Shown: positions 23,701 through 35,981 of the stretch, one piece after another
Position numbering within the stretch: position 1 is the first letter of the stretch
How the letters are laid out: each line of letters begins with the position of its first letter
Assembly: GCA_029747015.1 (NCBI GenBank)
Contig: JAKOGI010000537.1
Coordinates: 197,501 to 261,500 of the forward strand
Reading direction: 5' to 3'
Source of the DNA: Carnegiea gigantea
Taxonomy: Eukaryota > Streptophyta > Magnoliopsida > Caryophyllales > Cactaceae
DNA length: 64,000 nucleotides
Translations under genes and position numbers: made by a program
The notes under the pieces: model-generated
Seen by the model: the letters and a program-made list of their open reading frames with translations, nothing else
What the model was told of the DNA's origin: nothing
Databases searched by the model: none

Positions 23701-24500
23701 ACAGTGAGGGTGATCTCTAAAGCTAACCTCATTAAATATATCTTGTCAAGGCCAATTCTAAGCAGGCGGCTTACAAAGTGGGATGTAATCTTGAAGTAAT
23801 ATGACCATGTTTACATGCCACAAAAGCCCGTTAAAACGCAAGCATTGTCGAATTTCTTAGTAGATCACCCAATTCTCAATACTTGGGAGCTAAATGATGA
23901 CTTGCCTGGTGAAGATGTGTTCTTTGTTGATATCCTCCCACCTTGGAAAATGTACTTCCAGGGAGCTACAACTGCATGATGGTGCTAGTGCAGGAGTAGT
24001 TTCTATTTCCACATAAAAGCATGTCCTCACTTATTCATTCGTGCTAATTTAGTTATGTTCTAATAATGTGGTTAAATATCAGGCATTGATTTTAGGCCTT
24101 CAAATGGCCATTGAAATGGTAATTAAAGACGTTAACATTTATAGTGATTCACAATTGGTCATCATGTAACTTCTCAAGGAATATGAAGTCAAAAAGGATG
24201 ACCTCATGTGGTACCACAAATACACCTTACAACTGATTGATAAGCTTGAAATCGTTAAGTTACAACATGTTCCTAGAACTGCCAACAAGATAGCCGATGT
24301 GCTTGCAAATCTTACAGCTAATTTGACACTGGGGGCAGAAGAAAGCATGAATGCCCCTGTTTGTAGCTAGTGGGTTGTTGCGGCCCTTGATGAAGAGGTT
24401 GAGGAAGAGGTCAATACGATTAGTGCTCAAGAAGTAGAGGAGGAAGACAGGTGCTAGCCACTTATAGCTTATCTATAACATTGGAGGCTTCTTAATGATC
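23701..24500 (+). pseudogene. E4 RNase H and spacer
   Basis: Contains DLPGEDVFFVDILPPWKM-like reading around 23900, then YQALILGLQMAIEM at about 24075 and DVNIYSDSQLVIM at about 24130, typical RNase H elements with the conserved Asp. It continues with KLEIVKLQHVPRTANKIADV. Frames shift more than once. Confidence 0.7.
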
Positions 24501-25675
24501 CGAGGCATAAGATAGAAATTTAGCGAAGAGCTCCCCACTCCCTTTATTTTAATGGGACGCTTTATCGATGCTTTTTCCTTGGCCTTCAGTTGCAATTCTT
24601 AGATAACAAAGAAGTCACATAAACAATGGAGGAATCACATTCAGGAGTTTGTGGTGCACATCAAGCAAGGCCCAAATTTTATGATTACATTACTATTGGC
24701 CTACTATGGTGCAAGATTGCATCGATTATGCAAAAAGGTATGAGGCTTGCCAATTCCATGCCAATTTTTGTCATCAATGCTCACAACCACTTCATCCGAC
24801 TATGTCATCTTGGCCATTTGAAGCTTAGAGGCATAATGTTGTGGGCCTTATCACTTCAAAGTCTTCTGCCGGTCACTTGTACATCTTGGCGGCAAATGAT
24901 TACTTTTCCAAATGAGCAAAAGAAATCTCTCTAAGAGAAGTCAAAAAAAAGAATGTTGTTGATTTTATTGGAACACATATCATCTACCAGTATGGCATGC
25001 CTGATGCATTATCACTGACAATGACCAATCGTTTGTCAACAAGGTGTTGTCTCACCTCTGTGAAAAGTATAAGTTTGCCCCGAACAAACTCAATGTATAA
25101 TGCACTTACAAATGGGTTGGCCAAAGCTTTTAATAAGGCACTTTCTAACTTATTAAGCAAAGTGGTGGTGAATTGAAATGCGAGTGGCACAAAACGCCAT
25201 GAGAGGCTCTTTGGGCATATAGAACCATATACAATACACCAACTCAATCGACTCCTTTTGCTTTGGTGTATGGGGTGGAAGCAGTATTGCCTTTGGAACT
25301 TCAAATCCCTTCACTCTGTAAGGCTTGGCCGAAGATGAAAATTACAAGCTTTGCTTTGGTTGAGCTTGAGGCCCTTAATGAAAGAAAGACTTCGAGCATA
25401 ACAAAAGTAGGAATGCTATTAAGCTCACTTATTATGCATTAAACAAAAAGGTATGACCGCATTCATTTCAGGTTGGAGATCAAGTGCTTACGGTAAGAAG
25501 ACCAATCATTATCCTGCACAAGATGGGAATTAAGTTTGCTTCTAAGTGGGATGTCCCTTATGTGATTTGGGTAGTCTACATAAACGGTGCTTATAGGATA
25601 GTTGGTACTACGGAGTGTCAGTTGGACTAATAAATGAAAAGTTCCTTAAGCTTTACTATCCTTAATGTATTAATA
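24501..25675 (+). pseudogene. E4 integrase
   Basis: The plus strand reads HSGVCGAHQARPKFYDYI, a zinc-binding lead-in, then AGHLYILAANDYFSK, LREVKKKNVVDFI, YQYGMPDALSLT (core region), NALTNGLAKAFNKALSNLL, WAYRTIYNTPTQSTPFALVY, VEAVLPLEL and FQVGDQVLTVRRPII. The element's last pol residues lie near 25670. The core DDE residues are disturbed by frameshifts. Confidence 0.75.
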
Positions 25676-26189
25676 CATGTAAGCCCCTAAACATGAGCCT
25701 AAGTTGTTCATTGTTTCAAGTTAAACTCTATTGTACTACTCCTGGCCTGCAAGAGTATAAACTGTTAACGGCTAAACCAATAAAAAAAATCTTATTGTTC
25801 TAACTTTGTATGACTTAGTCCTTTAGGGTTCCCTTGGGGTATGTAGGTAACTTTGGTCCACACCTGAGTACAGTCATCAAAAAACAAAAACCAAAAAAAA
25901 GTTTGTTGATGCTAAATTAAGAAGTTCATTTAGTCTATTCATAGGTTCACCTGAGTGAGACTTTGATACAATTTGTGAGTTTAAAGGAGAAATATAGAGA
26001 TTTAGCTTGGTATAAACTAATCTCTTGTCCTAAAGCTAATAATGGTGGAATCCAAATCATAAGGAAAATGAACCACATCACGTATGCAACTATGAATAAA
26101 ACAAAATTTTCTTCTAAGCTTTATTCAATAGATATGAAGCTTACATCAAAAGACTGCAAAGTACATTAAAAGTCAATCCCAAAAAAAGG
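25676..26189. other. E4 spacer between pol and antisense ORF
   Basis: About 0.5 kb after pol. It contains an A-rich run near 25880-25900 and a short open frame at 25963-26169 with no known motif. Spacers of this sort separate pol from the extra ORF in Tat elements. Confidence 0.4.
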
Positions 26190-28260
26190 AGTTAACTGTG
26201 GTTTCCATTAGAAATTCTTTAAATCTTCAAAAGACTCCTTTATGTAAGCTTCAGTCTTCCCTAAGCTAGCCTTTATGGTTGTATCCATCACTTCATTAGC
26301 ATTAATTATGTCAATCTAGCCACACAAATTGATAGCTTCCTACTCAGTCTCTTGAACCAATTGCATGTTGGCAGCTACCTAAGGACTAAGATCATTGTTT
26401 TGATCCTCCAAAAGTTAAAGCTCTTTCAGCAGCTACTCACACCTGGGTTTAACCTGCTTTAGCTCAACCACCTTTGCTTCACAATGAGAACCTTCTCTGG
26501 TCAGCTAATGGGAGGCCACATCAAGCTTGCCTTGTACCTCCATACGAAACCTATCTTGTTCTTCAGTATATGTTCGTCTAGAGTAGCTTGCTATAGGTCG
26601 TTGAAGTCACATGCTTGCTTAATGTACCCTTCAACCTTACTCTATAATGGAACGACGCCGGCACCTCTTTGATGGATGATGGCATAAAGGTTGTCAACAT
26701 CGCCTTTAAGAGAAGGAAGTCCATCAAAAGGGGTGTGAGACACCTTATCGAGTATGGCTTTACCGAACACTCGTGCAAGATTCTTATCTACCTCTGTCAT
26801 TACAGCATCAATGTTGAAGATAGAAATCCTCCTTACGGAGCTCTCCAAGGACGCTACGGATAGGGTACCAGTGAAGGAGCATTGGTTGTACGAACGGACT
26901 TGACCTCATCATTGTTCGGGGATTAAATACTTTTCGAACCATCTAGTCTCGATCCACTGTCAAATAAATCCTTATCAAATGATGGTTTTCGTTCAATCGA
27001 CAAATGACTTCCGAATGATAGAGGAACATGTGCCAATTCCTCTTTGAAGTTCACATCGTCGCTTTCTCCCTCTTAAAAAAAAATATGAAGAGACGACAAA
27101 AGTCACATATGTATTTGAAAAGAAAGCGAGGTTTTTTTTTTTAAAGGAAAGGGATGGAGTACCATGCATTAAGTAGGATTAGGTATAGCATCTAGGACAT
27201 CCATGGTATTCTCACCACCTATTGGGGGAAGCTCAATTACCATTTTGGTGCTTGGCTCACAAACTCTAATAGGTAGCTTGTCCTATCCATTAATAGTAGG
27301 GTTAATCAAAGATTTAGACTTTTCTTCGATGGAGCAATGCTTTGAATAGGGATTACAAGGATAGGTGTTGCTAGGATGGCAACATCTATTCCTGGGATCC
27401 TGACATGGGAAGAACCATCCTCTATTAGCAGAACAAAGGGCTCTAAGGGCTTTCCAAAACTAACAATCTTCAACTTGGGATTAGAACCAAGTTTATCTTC
27501 ATCCTTTGAAACATTCGTGTCAGATAAATCGCTTTGATTCCCTTTGGAGTCACTGGCATGTAGACTACATACCGAGGAAACAGACAACTTAGACCACCAC
27601 TCGCGAAATACACAAGTGGTATTTCTCTGGAGTAAATTGCATCACCCAGGGAGTAATTATGTGGGACCGTATTCTATAGCGTATGAGCACGTCGTGATAA
27701 CAAAGCATTGTTTTCAAACCCGGAAGATTATCAAAGTTCAGATTAATAGAAACATCCTGATAGAAGCCGAATTGTCTGCTAAATTAATTAGGGCAGTAGT
27801 GCTCCATGATAAGGTTGTCCTCACCATAGTGAGAGATGAAACTCAAATGAATGCTAAGAAAATAAGAAAAGTTAGCTCTCGGCAGCTTGTTGTCATCCAT
27901 GAGAGTCCTCTTAAGTCGATTGAAGATGGATGAATACCAATAAAAGCACCTCTCAATACTAATGAGTTCTTGGGCCTCTTCAAGCTTAAATGATTTGGCG
28001 TGACCAAGGCCACTAAGCTTCATTTAATTTTTTAGAACAGCAGTCTTTATGATTGGGTGGCCCTCCAACCCTAACTCTACAAGATCAATCCCTTAAAACC
28101 TAACCCTATGTCCCTTTGTCTATGTCCTATCCTTGACCCTAATTAGATCATCTGCCAAGGTGGTCTATCATGGCACCACCTTGTTCACTCACAACGATAA
28201 GCCCATAGCCGCCCATCCAACTGTTGAACCCCATACACTGGGCCCTTTGAAGATTTAGTG
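26190..28260 (-). pseudogene. E4 antisense extra ORF (plant-mobile-domain-like)
   Basis: Reading right to left, separate minus-strand pieces follow one logical order: GWAAMGL near 28200; VELGLEGHPIIKTAVLKN; MKLSGLGHAKSFKLEEAQEL; a WYSSIF...LPRANFSYFLSI stretch; MEHYCPN plus FSRQFGFYQDV; then a Pro/Ser-rich tail (GKPLEPFVLLIEDGSSHVRI). A C-terminal helical part follows, with ISIFNIDAVMTEVDKNLARVFG and FDGLPSLKGDVDNLY. The first half resembles plant mobile domain proteins that some Tat elements carry antisense to pol. Several stops and shifts show it is dead. The family call rests on remembered motifs. Confidence 0.6.
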
Positions 28261-29539
28261 GCTTGAGGTGAAAGAAATTGAACGCCTCCCCAAAAACAAT
28301 TTTTAAAAAGGGAGAAAGGATAGCAAGTAGAGAGAGCTTTGAGACTAACCCATCAGCACTGCCGGGAGGGGTGGCCTGCGTATATGACGCACTGCCAATA
28401 GAGGCTGCTTTGACATCCTCTCTCCTCTATTCATCTCCACGACCTCCGATCTACAACATGCTAGCATTGAAAACCCCATCACAGATGTGCGTGGAACGCA
28501 TGCATTGCCTCCTGGGTGGCACGTTGGCGCAATGAATCACGTTGTCGGGTTTGTTTTTGGGTGATCTATACAATGGTAGTGTCTTTTTTTTATTAGCAAG
28601 GCCATATTTGAGGGGTCATCGGACTCAGATCTGGGAGGGCGGTGCCGCATCATCTAGGTGTTTCTCTTGGGCCGCGGTGCAATAACTACAGTTGCTAAGG
28701 TAGAGCTACGTGCAAAGGGTGGTAAGACCAAGGAGCATTTTCTATTCATGGTTACCAGAGAGAGAGATGGAGTAGTAAGCTTCATAGTTGGGTCGAGGAG
28801 AGAGAGAGAGTGGGTTAGGCTAGTAAGGATGAAAATCAAGAGGCTAGTAAGGGGAATGGCTAGTAGGGTTATAAGAGGGGTTTATAATGGGTTTCCTTCC
28901 TTTTTTATCTTTTTGGGGGCCTAGGCTTTGTTTTAAATGGAGCATTTTTGGTCTAGGTTTTGTTTTGGGTGGGCCGAGTTTTGGAGCCAAAACGCATGTG
29001 AATTATTCCAAATCTATTTTTCGTCCAGTATACAAATTGCAGAGATGTTAATGATGGCTTGATTTAGTTTATGCCTGTTGATTGAATCTATTTTATAGTT
29101 TAGAAAATTTATAGTAATGATATAAACATGATTTTATAAATTTGTTTTATGTTTTGTGTTATCACGTAAAAAATTTTCAAAATATTAAACCTTTGGAGTT
29201 GAATATATAACTTTATGCTATATGTTAGTAAAATAGAAGTCTTTTATGTGAATTAGTTTCATATAAAATATAGCCTTTCTAAATATGTTTTCCATGGTTT
29301 TAGGTGGATATCTCTGTGATGATTGCTAGTTTGTATGTTAATTTGTTCAACAAAAGATTCTATGCAATCATATGATAATTAAATTATAGAAACTTCTAAT
29401 TCGTAGTCATATTTGATGATAATGAGCCTAGTAAAATTCTTGAATGTATCACATCAACGATCGGGTTTTCTTTATAATTTAATTATTGAACTATATACCC
29501 AACAATTTATATAAACCTTCAAATATAGCAGCTAAGCAA
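28261..29539. other. Unassigned DNA between Tat and copia fragments
   Basis: 28300-28880 is GC-richer, with purine tracts (GAGAGAGA near 28798-28811) and no recognised protein. 29040-29539 is AT-rich and may be the LTR/leader of the copia element, because gag begins straight after it. No repeat partner for either part was found in the window. Confidence 0.35.
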
Positions 29540-30060
29540 TTAATAGGTATTATGGCTTCTAGTGAAATACTGGATGATACAAATTACGATGTTTGGCATC
29601 TGAGCTTTTAAATAATTATGGCACATAATGAGAACATCCAAGCCTTCGAGGCAATTTCGAAGCACCTTGAAATGGAGGAAGAGTGCACAAAAGCATATGC
29701 TCCTTCCAATGTGGCATTCATTGCCAAAGGGAGTGGGTGCAAGGGAAACATGCCTACCGTGACAAAAAGTCAAATAAGGATCCTTGCCCCCCTTAGAGCT
29801 CTTTCTCTAAAGGTGGTTTTCCCAGGAAGCATAAGGTTAAGGGCATTGGAGCTAAAGACATAATATAGTGTGAAGTGCTATAATAGTGAAAGAAGGGTCA
29901 CTTTGCTTGGGATTATCCTAAGCCGGCCAAGGTATTTCTTTCCACAAAAACACCTGAATTATATGTTTGTTCCCATGTATTCATTGCTAACTCTCTTCCA
30001 CAATAGATTATAGACACGTGGCGGCCAAACTCATAGTTTAAAATAAAGCTAGATTCGTGG
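29540..30060 (+). pseudogene. E5 copia gag and start of protease
   Basis: The plus strand begins IGIMASSEILDDTNYDVWHLSF, a copia gag start. A large part of gag appears deleted before MAHNENIQAFEAISKHLEMEEEC. At 29866-29930 the zinc knuckle is split between frames (VKCYN / KKGHFAWDYPKPAKVF), with the last Cys read as Tyr. VCSHVFIANSLPQ and IIDTW follow, the lead-in to the protease, where the family has WIVDTGA. Confidence 0.65.
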
Positions 30061-30269
30061 AGCTCCATCACTATCCGATGGGTTCACGAACTCTCGTACT
30101 GAGAAACGGTAATGAGGAAGATGTCCTTGGAGTGGTAACATAGCAGCTCAAACTTTTTGGAGGAAACAACCTAGATGCGATGCTCTTTAGTATGTTATGT
30201 TTCTTTAATAAGATTAGGCTGTACTTTTAGTTTTCATCCTAATGGTTCAAAATTATTCTATAATGTCAA

Positions 30270-31660
30270 TTTGTTTGGCTAAGCAACAGTGAAAAGAGAT
30301 TTTATTATTTTGGATTTGGATGGTTCTTATTATAGTATATATTTTGCTCTTGTATCATATTTTGACTCTAATTCTATATCTGTTAAGTGGCAAGCTAAGT
30401 TTGGCCATGTAGGTCAAGAAAGAATAAGTATGCTAGCCAGAGAAGGTCTTTTAGATTCACTCACTAGGGTTAAGCTATCTAGGTGTAAGCGATGTCTAGC
30501 TGGCAAAGCAAATATAAAGCCTTTCGGCGAGCTTTCATGAGCATCAAGTCCCTTAGAATAAGTTCACTCAGACATTTGCAGATCCATGAATATGAAAGCA
30601 CATCATGTAGCTATCTATTCATTGCTATCATAAATTATCATTCATGAAAGGGTATGTGTACCTATTATCTCACTACTATGAGGTGCTTGATATATTCAAA
30701 CACTTTATAGCAGAGGTTGAGAGTCAATTGGAATGAAAACTTAAAACGCTTTGCACCGATGAAGGTCATGAATAGTTCTCTGACATGTTTAAAGAGTTTT
30801 ATGAAGAGAAAGGTATATGATGACAACTACCAATTTTGCACACCCTATAACCAAATGGTGTTACAGAGCTCATGAATGCACATTGCCTGACATAGTTAAG
30901 TTATTGATGGCACACGGCAACCTCCTAATCAGTTTTAGGGGGATATGTTGCTTACGACAAGCTATATTCTTAACCGTGTGCCAAGTAAAAGTATATCTGC
31001 CTTAACATACCACTTACGCCCATGGAGTTCAACTTGCTATGTGCATAGCACAGCCTAGAAAATAGGGAAAACTTGGTCCAAGAGCTACCAAGATGGTGTT
31101 CATAAGATATGCCACATATTCTAAAGGATATGTGATGTATGGGAAACACCCAAATGGTGACATGATGAAAATAGATTCTCGCAATGTCGACTTTCTAGAG
31201 GATGGGTTCCCAACTGTTGGTGAAATAAAGAAGGATGCTGAACTATATGAGTTACAATAAGATGTTCAATGATCTCTCGGTGAGGAGGAAGATTTCAATT
31301 TTAGCCAAAGTCATCGAAGAAGGTATATCCGAAAGGAATGGAGAGACTTGCCTGCTCAGGAGAACGAGCATCATCCTCAATCTCTATTTCATGAGGAGAG
31401 TTAACTTAAGAATGACGTTTATTCTGAATCTCCTGTTCCTAAACATGAAGTTAGTGTACATGTTGATAATCCCACACCCTCAAGAGATAGTGGGAGTGAC
31501 TCTCCATAAGCTCAGGGTCTCACACCTCTGAAAGAAAGAGGGAGGGATTCCTCACTTACTAGACAAATAATAAAGGTTCCAAGATTCAAAGGAGTGAGCG
31601 TGAAAGAATTCCTTGATAATATTTCTAAATGGAAGAGGAAATATTTCTATACACTCCTTT
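30270..31660 (+). pseudogene. E5 copia integrase
   Basis: The open frame at 30289-30540 is a GAG-pre-integrase/zinc-binding domain: SVKWQAKFGHVGQERISML and CKRCLAGKA. The first zinc His (usually KWHARLGH) reads Gln. The core is spread over frames at 30550-31000. The C-terminal part is clear at 31070-31240: KLGPRATKMVFIRY, SKGYVMYGKHPNGDMM and VDFLEDGFPTVGEIKK. It ends in an acidic linker. This order (IN before RT) identifies Ty1/copia. Confidence 0.7.
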
Positions 31661-32235
31661 GGAAGGTAAGTAGCCGGCCTCTTATCAAGAGGCAATTGAT
31701 TCCCCAAATCATAAAGATTGGATGGATACTGTGAGGGATGAGATGGACTCTATGGTAAGAAACAAGGTTTAGCAACTCCTTGATCTTCAACCCTGACGTA
31801 AGTCTATCGGAAAAAAGTGGGTTTTCAAGATCAAAAGTTTGAAAGATGATTCGATCGACAAGTTCAAAGCCCGTCTAGTGGCGAAAGCCTTTAGCCAAAA
31901 TTGAGGGTATGGACTGCGAAGATAAATTTTTTCCTATGATGAGATTTGTCTCTATTTACCTACTCCTATCTCTAGTTGCCCGACCAATTGGTTTTGTGTC
32001 AAAGGGGTAAGAGGACAAGGTGTGTTGCCTTAAAAGGTCGATATGCAGTCGTAAGCAATCTTCCAGATCTTCGCACTTTAGATTCCGTGAAACCATAACT
32101 TTGCTTGGCTTATCCACAGTCTTAACCGATTAATGACGTACTGCTAGCTGGGAATAACATGTAGATGATTGAAGCTACTTAGTAGTTGTCCTCAATCTTT
32201 AAGATGAAGGACACGGGGAATGATTAAATTCACTT
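31661..32235 (+). pseudogene. E5 copia reverse transcriptase (deleted)
   Basis: SPNHKDWMDTVRDEMDSM, then GKKWVFKIKSLKDDSIDKFK, ARLVAKAFSQN and SYDEICLYLPTPI mark the start of a copia RT. After a deletion the strand resumes with NDVLLAGNNM and LSSIFKMKDTG, the region just after the catalytic YVDD. RNase H and 3' LTR are not found before E6 begins. Confidence 0.65.
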
Positions 32236-32485
32236 TCCGTAAGCACACAACCTCAAGTTTTAAAACTATGGTAATGCGCTTAGTTACTTTCGCATTGTTG
32301 CTGGGAAATGATTTGAAATTATAAATAGTTACTTATTGTAATGGTATTGAGAAATACATAAAGCTTAAAATATCTAAAACTTAAAAAAAAGAAAAATCCA
32401 AAAGTCGTAGCTCATTGAATGCAAATCATGTGCTCAAGAATGTTGTGAATGTGATTCAAGTGAAGCCCAAATCCATTAAACTTGA
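32236..32485. other. Short flank between copia remnant and E6
   Basis: 250 bp of AT-rich DNA with an A-rich run at 32380-32400. No feature recognised. The five bases before E6 are CTTGA; no matching right-hand target copy is available because E6's right end is not in the window. Confidence 0.35.
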
Positions 32486-35072
32486 TGTTGCAGCCTAAAA
32501 CTAAATATTGTTAGTTATTTTGATTAATCTGTATTTAAGATAACTAAGTTGGGTATTGTATTTCAATTCAAAATTTGTATAATTTACGTCATTACAGGTT
32601 GTGATGATGAAGTGGCCTCAAAAAGAAATTTAATCATGTCCTACATTAAGTTATTCAAAAATTACAAAATAAATACACGAATAAAATAACTTGGTAATTT
32701 GTAAAAGTGGGTAATCATTGAATATATCAATACAACTTTCCTCATCAATATTTCATGAATATAACTGTAATAATATTGCATGGAAAAAAAAAAAAGATGC
32801 GAGGAATAAATTAATTAATATTGATAAAAATTATAATTTATGCAAATGTATTAGGAAAAATGTTATTTATCACCCAAAATATATTACCCCACAACCTTGG
32901 CCCAAAAAGTTCATTAATCTTGCAAAAAAAAGCAAAAAGGGAGATAAAGAGAAAAAAATAGAAAAATCTTGATTTGAATAAAATCAACAAAATAAAATTT
33001 TATTAAAGTTTTAAATTTACTAAGTGAGCATTTCATTTAAAACTTATCGTTAAGGAAAACAAAAAATAACCAAATCAACGCAACCCAACCTACCCCAAAC
33101 CTCTATCTTCCCATCACAACCCCTCCCATGTGCCAACACCCCCTCCCCCGCTCTCCCTACTCAGCCAGCGCAGGCAACCGCTAAGCCTGCTATTGTCACC
33201 TCCTCTTTTCTTCCCCTTGACTTACTCCATTGGCATTGAGAAGGTGAAACTGTTAATCCTCCAATAATAGTTTTGCCATTTTGCTGTTAATTCCATTACT
33301 AAATGTTTTGATTAGGTTAAATAAATGTTAATTTGTTATTTTTTTGTGGTTTTAATGGCGAATTTGAATTTGGAGATGCTTTAGGGTTTGTAGGGGGATA
33401 TGATGAGTCAGGGTTTGATGGGTGGACATGAGTTTTGTTTTGTTTCGTTTGATTTGTGAAATATGGATGAATTTTAGTTGTAATTGATTGGAAAATTAAT
33501 AGGGTATGTATTGGCTTTGTTTAATGTTCTATTGCCATGAAAGTAGGGGCTTGAACTTCAGGTTAATGAAGAAGTAAAGGAGGGATACTGGTTAATTTGG
33601 GGGTTTTGAACTTTATTAGATCAACATGACGTTGTAGCCTAGTTTCGAGTATTAAAGTGGTATCTAGTTCAAATTTTGGCGTATGATAATGATCATGGGT
33701 GTGGTGTAGCTTGAAGTGGAGGAAAATGGTAGAGGGAAATGTCATTTTTGAAGGATTTTGAGATGAATATTCTTAATATAAATTTTGGAATTAATTTGGG
33801 GATATGTATGAATTATGCATGTAAACTTGGGTGTCAGTAATTAACATAATTATAAAGCTTGGTTGTCGTATCTTGATCAAGCAAGGAGTTCAAAGGATGA
33901 GGCACATGTTAATGATTATCTATATGTTTTTGAGACTCAAAAAATAAATGAAATGAATACTCTTTGACTTGGATCCAAAATTAAATCATGTGCTTGATAT
34001 GAAAATAAATTTAGTGTTTGTGGGTGAATTGTTAAACTAGCAATAATGTTACTTCTAATAACAATTCTAACAACAATGAAAATAATCATAACTATTAATA
34101 ACAACTAATATTAAAATTAATAATAATACTAATACTAATAATAATAATAATAATAATAATAACAACAACAATAAGGACAGTTATAATTATAATGATGATG
34201 ATAACAATAATGATAATAATAGCAATAATAATAACAACAGTGATAATAAGGATGACAATAATAGCCACACTCATAATAGCCATTACAACGTTGATATTAG
34301 TGACAACGATGTGAACAATATTATATGAGAACTATAACATAATACTGCAAATGATAAGGACAACAACTACATTAAAAAAGAAAGAATAAAACAAAAGGGG
34401 GTAAGAAAATCAATGGATGTTCAAATACGTGATGGTGGGCGTATCAATTATCAAAAGAAGAAAGAAAAGAAATTTCAGATTATTTGTTAAGCTTGAAACT
34501 TAATAGAATAATCTAAAGATGTACTAACTAAATTTATTTGAAATGTAGACGCCCAATCAATTTAAAAACAAACTGTATTTTATAAAATAGGGATATACAT
34601 ACTAGGCTTCGACTGATTTTTTAAAATATTTCTGTGCATTTTGCTTTAAGTAAAATATCAGTAAATAGCTCTCCCCTTAGCAAGCCAAAAGTAGCAAGAA
34701 GTGGAAAGGGACTGGGTAGGTTTGCTAAGGGTTAGCTCTCTACATGCTCGTAGTGATATCTTGACTAGTATAAGGCCTAAAGGTTTTAAGGAAGGCATGA
34801 TACGTATATGGACGTTCGGATAAGTTTACTTAATATTGAGTTCTAAGAAACCCCTGACTGAGTTGTAATTTATATTGTGAACTAAATTGTTTTGTGAATT
34901 TACTTTCTTATTCCTATCTTGGTAGAGTTAGTGATTATGAGAATAATTCAAAGGTTACACGTAATACCAAGGAGCCTTACTTGTTACGGGACAACGGTCA
35001 TGCCTCTAATCAAAAGGCTTCTGCTACAATTATGAATAACAAATGATTAGGCTAAGATAATGAGGCACAATT
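32486..35072 (+). repeat. E6 LTR copy 1 (5' LTR)
   Basis: Begins TGTTGCAGCC (CATAACGGCT in the partner). It matches 47538-52020 minus E8, including a shared C-rich block (33090-33180 against 48060-48130) and a shared AAT-rich stretch. The last bases before the PBS are lost here: the partner ends GGGGGTGTTACA, which this copy lacks. Confidence 0.8.
34095..34283 (+). repeat. AAT/ATT-rich microsatellite in E6 LTR copy 1
   Basis: Imperfect AATAAT/AAC/GAT triplet repeats, read as an isoleucine run in one minus frame. The same place in LTR copy 2 (about 50690-50830) holds a longer, purer AAT run, so the tract has expanded or decayed independently in the two copies. Confidence 0.8.
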
Positions 35073-35075
35073 ATG

Positions 35076-35087
35076 TTATGAGAGCCA
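35076..35087 (+). other. E6 primer-binding site, first copy (decayed)
   Basis: TTATGAGAGCCA corresponds to TGGTATCAGAGCC with changes, and is followed by sequence alignable to that after the better-kept second PBS at 52025. Confidence 0.5.
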
Positions 35088-35228
35088 CATTTGCTAATGA
35101 CCTCGAGCACTAGGGCACTTGAAAGTTAGGTATGAGATTTAGAAGTATTTCATGGGTAAATAGTGTCATTCTAAGAAACATACACGAACATGGCTTACTC
35201 TTTTTCCTTGTGTATCTCTTTGTTTTAG

Positions 35229-35981
35229 ATGGATCACCACGGTGTTCCTTTAGACCCATATGCCATCCACATGTTGCCATGCGACTTCCACAGCTGCCCA
35301 CATTTCTCTTCTGCATGACAGCATGATTGCCTGCATGTAGGATCCTTTCTTAGTGTTCCATAATTGTTGGTCTGTACTCGTAGACTCTTGTGGCCCCTGC
35401 CTATAATGACCCTTTGGGACAAGTTTAGGTTATGATTCCATGAGTTTATGATTACCTAGACTCGGGCTTTGACGAGATAGGCTTTATGTGCTTAGGGCAT
35501 GAACTATGGTGACCACAGTGCTATTACTGAAGGACAAGCTGGAGTAGAGACGTATCACTTATTGGACACTACCGAGTATCCCGCAATAATTATACCTCCC
35601 CCTTTTGTTCCACCACCCCCCACTCAGGGGCTACCACCACTTGCACTTATGTGGCCTTAGCAGCTACTTGCTTGCCTACCACAATCTAGTTCAGACAATG
35701 ATTCCCACTCATCTAAGGGTTTTGGGGCCTATAGAGAGGTCCACATAGCGGTGGATATATCGGATTCCCCCAAGCTAATGGAGCTGAGTCTTGATGAGCA
35801 GCATGAACCTAAGGAGGACGCCGAGAAGGATTCCAAGCTTGGGGAGCAGCTTGAGGAGGTGCTAGAGATACACGAGGTAGACCATGATAAGGACGATTCC
35901 AGCATGGATGGGATAGATAGTAGCTTCAATTCCAATAAGGAGTATGATGATTATCTTGACCCAGACTATGATCTTCATTAG
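35229..35981 (+). pseudogene. E6 leader ORF, proline-rich then acidic, unknown function
   Basis: One plus frame from ATG 35229 (MDHHGVPLDPYAIHML) to 35981 is broken only by scattered stops and shifts. It has a middle part rich in Pro (IIPPPFVPPPPTQGLPP) and a final 77 residues rich in Glu/Asp (EQHEPKEDAEKD, VDHDKDD, EYDDYLDPDYD). It lies between PBS and gag. The start is repeated in the second internal copy near 52180 (DPYAI again). I do not recognise the protein. It may be an N-terminal extension of gag or a separate leader product of this subfamily. Confidence 0.5.

Larger units (their letters stand above)
20736..28260 (+). mobile_element. E4: 5'-truncated Tat-lineage (Retand-like) Ty3/gypsy element
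   Basis: Plus-strand PR-RT-RH-IN order with Tat-type motifs, followed by a noncoding spacer and then coding remnants on the opposite strand (26190-28260). An extra antisense ORF between pol and the 3' LTR is a known trait of several Tat elements. No LTR pair, PBS or gag was found, so this is a fragment. Confidence 0.8.

Noticed and set aside
28658..28924. Overlapping plus and minus frames rich in charged residues
   Set aside because: No known motif, purine-tract composition and no evidence of conservation.
34095..34283. Minus-strand isoleucine-rich frame
   Set aside because: Translation of an AAT microsatellite.
35729..35935. Serine-rich minus-strand frame
   Set aside because: Shadow of the acidic plus-strand leader ORF of E6.
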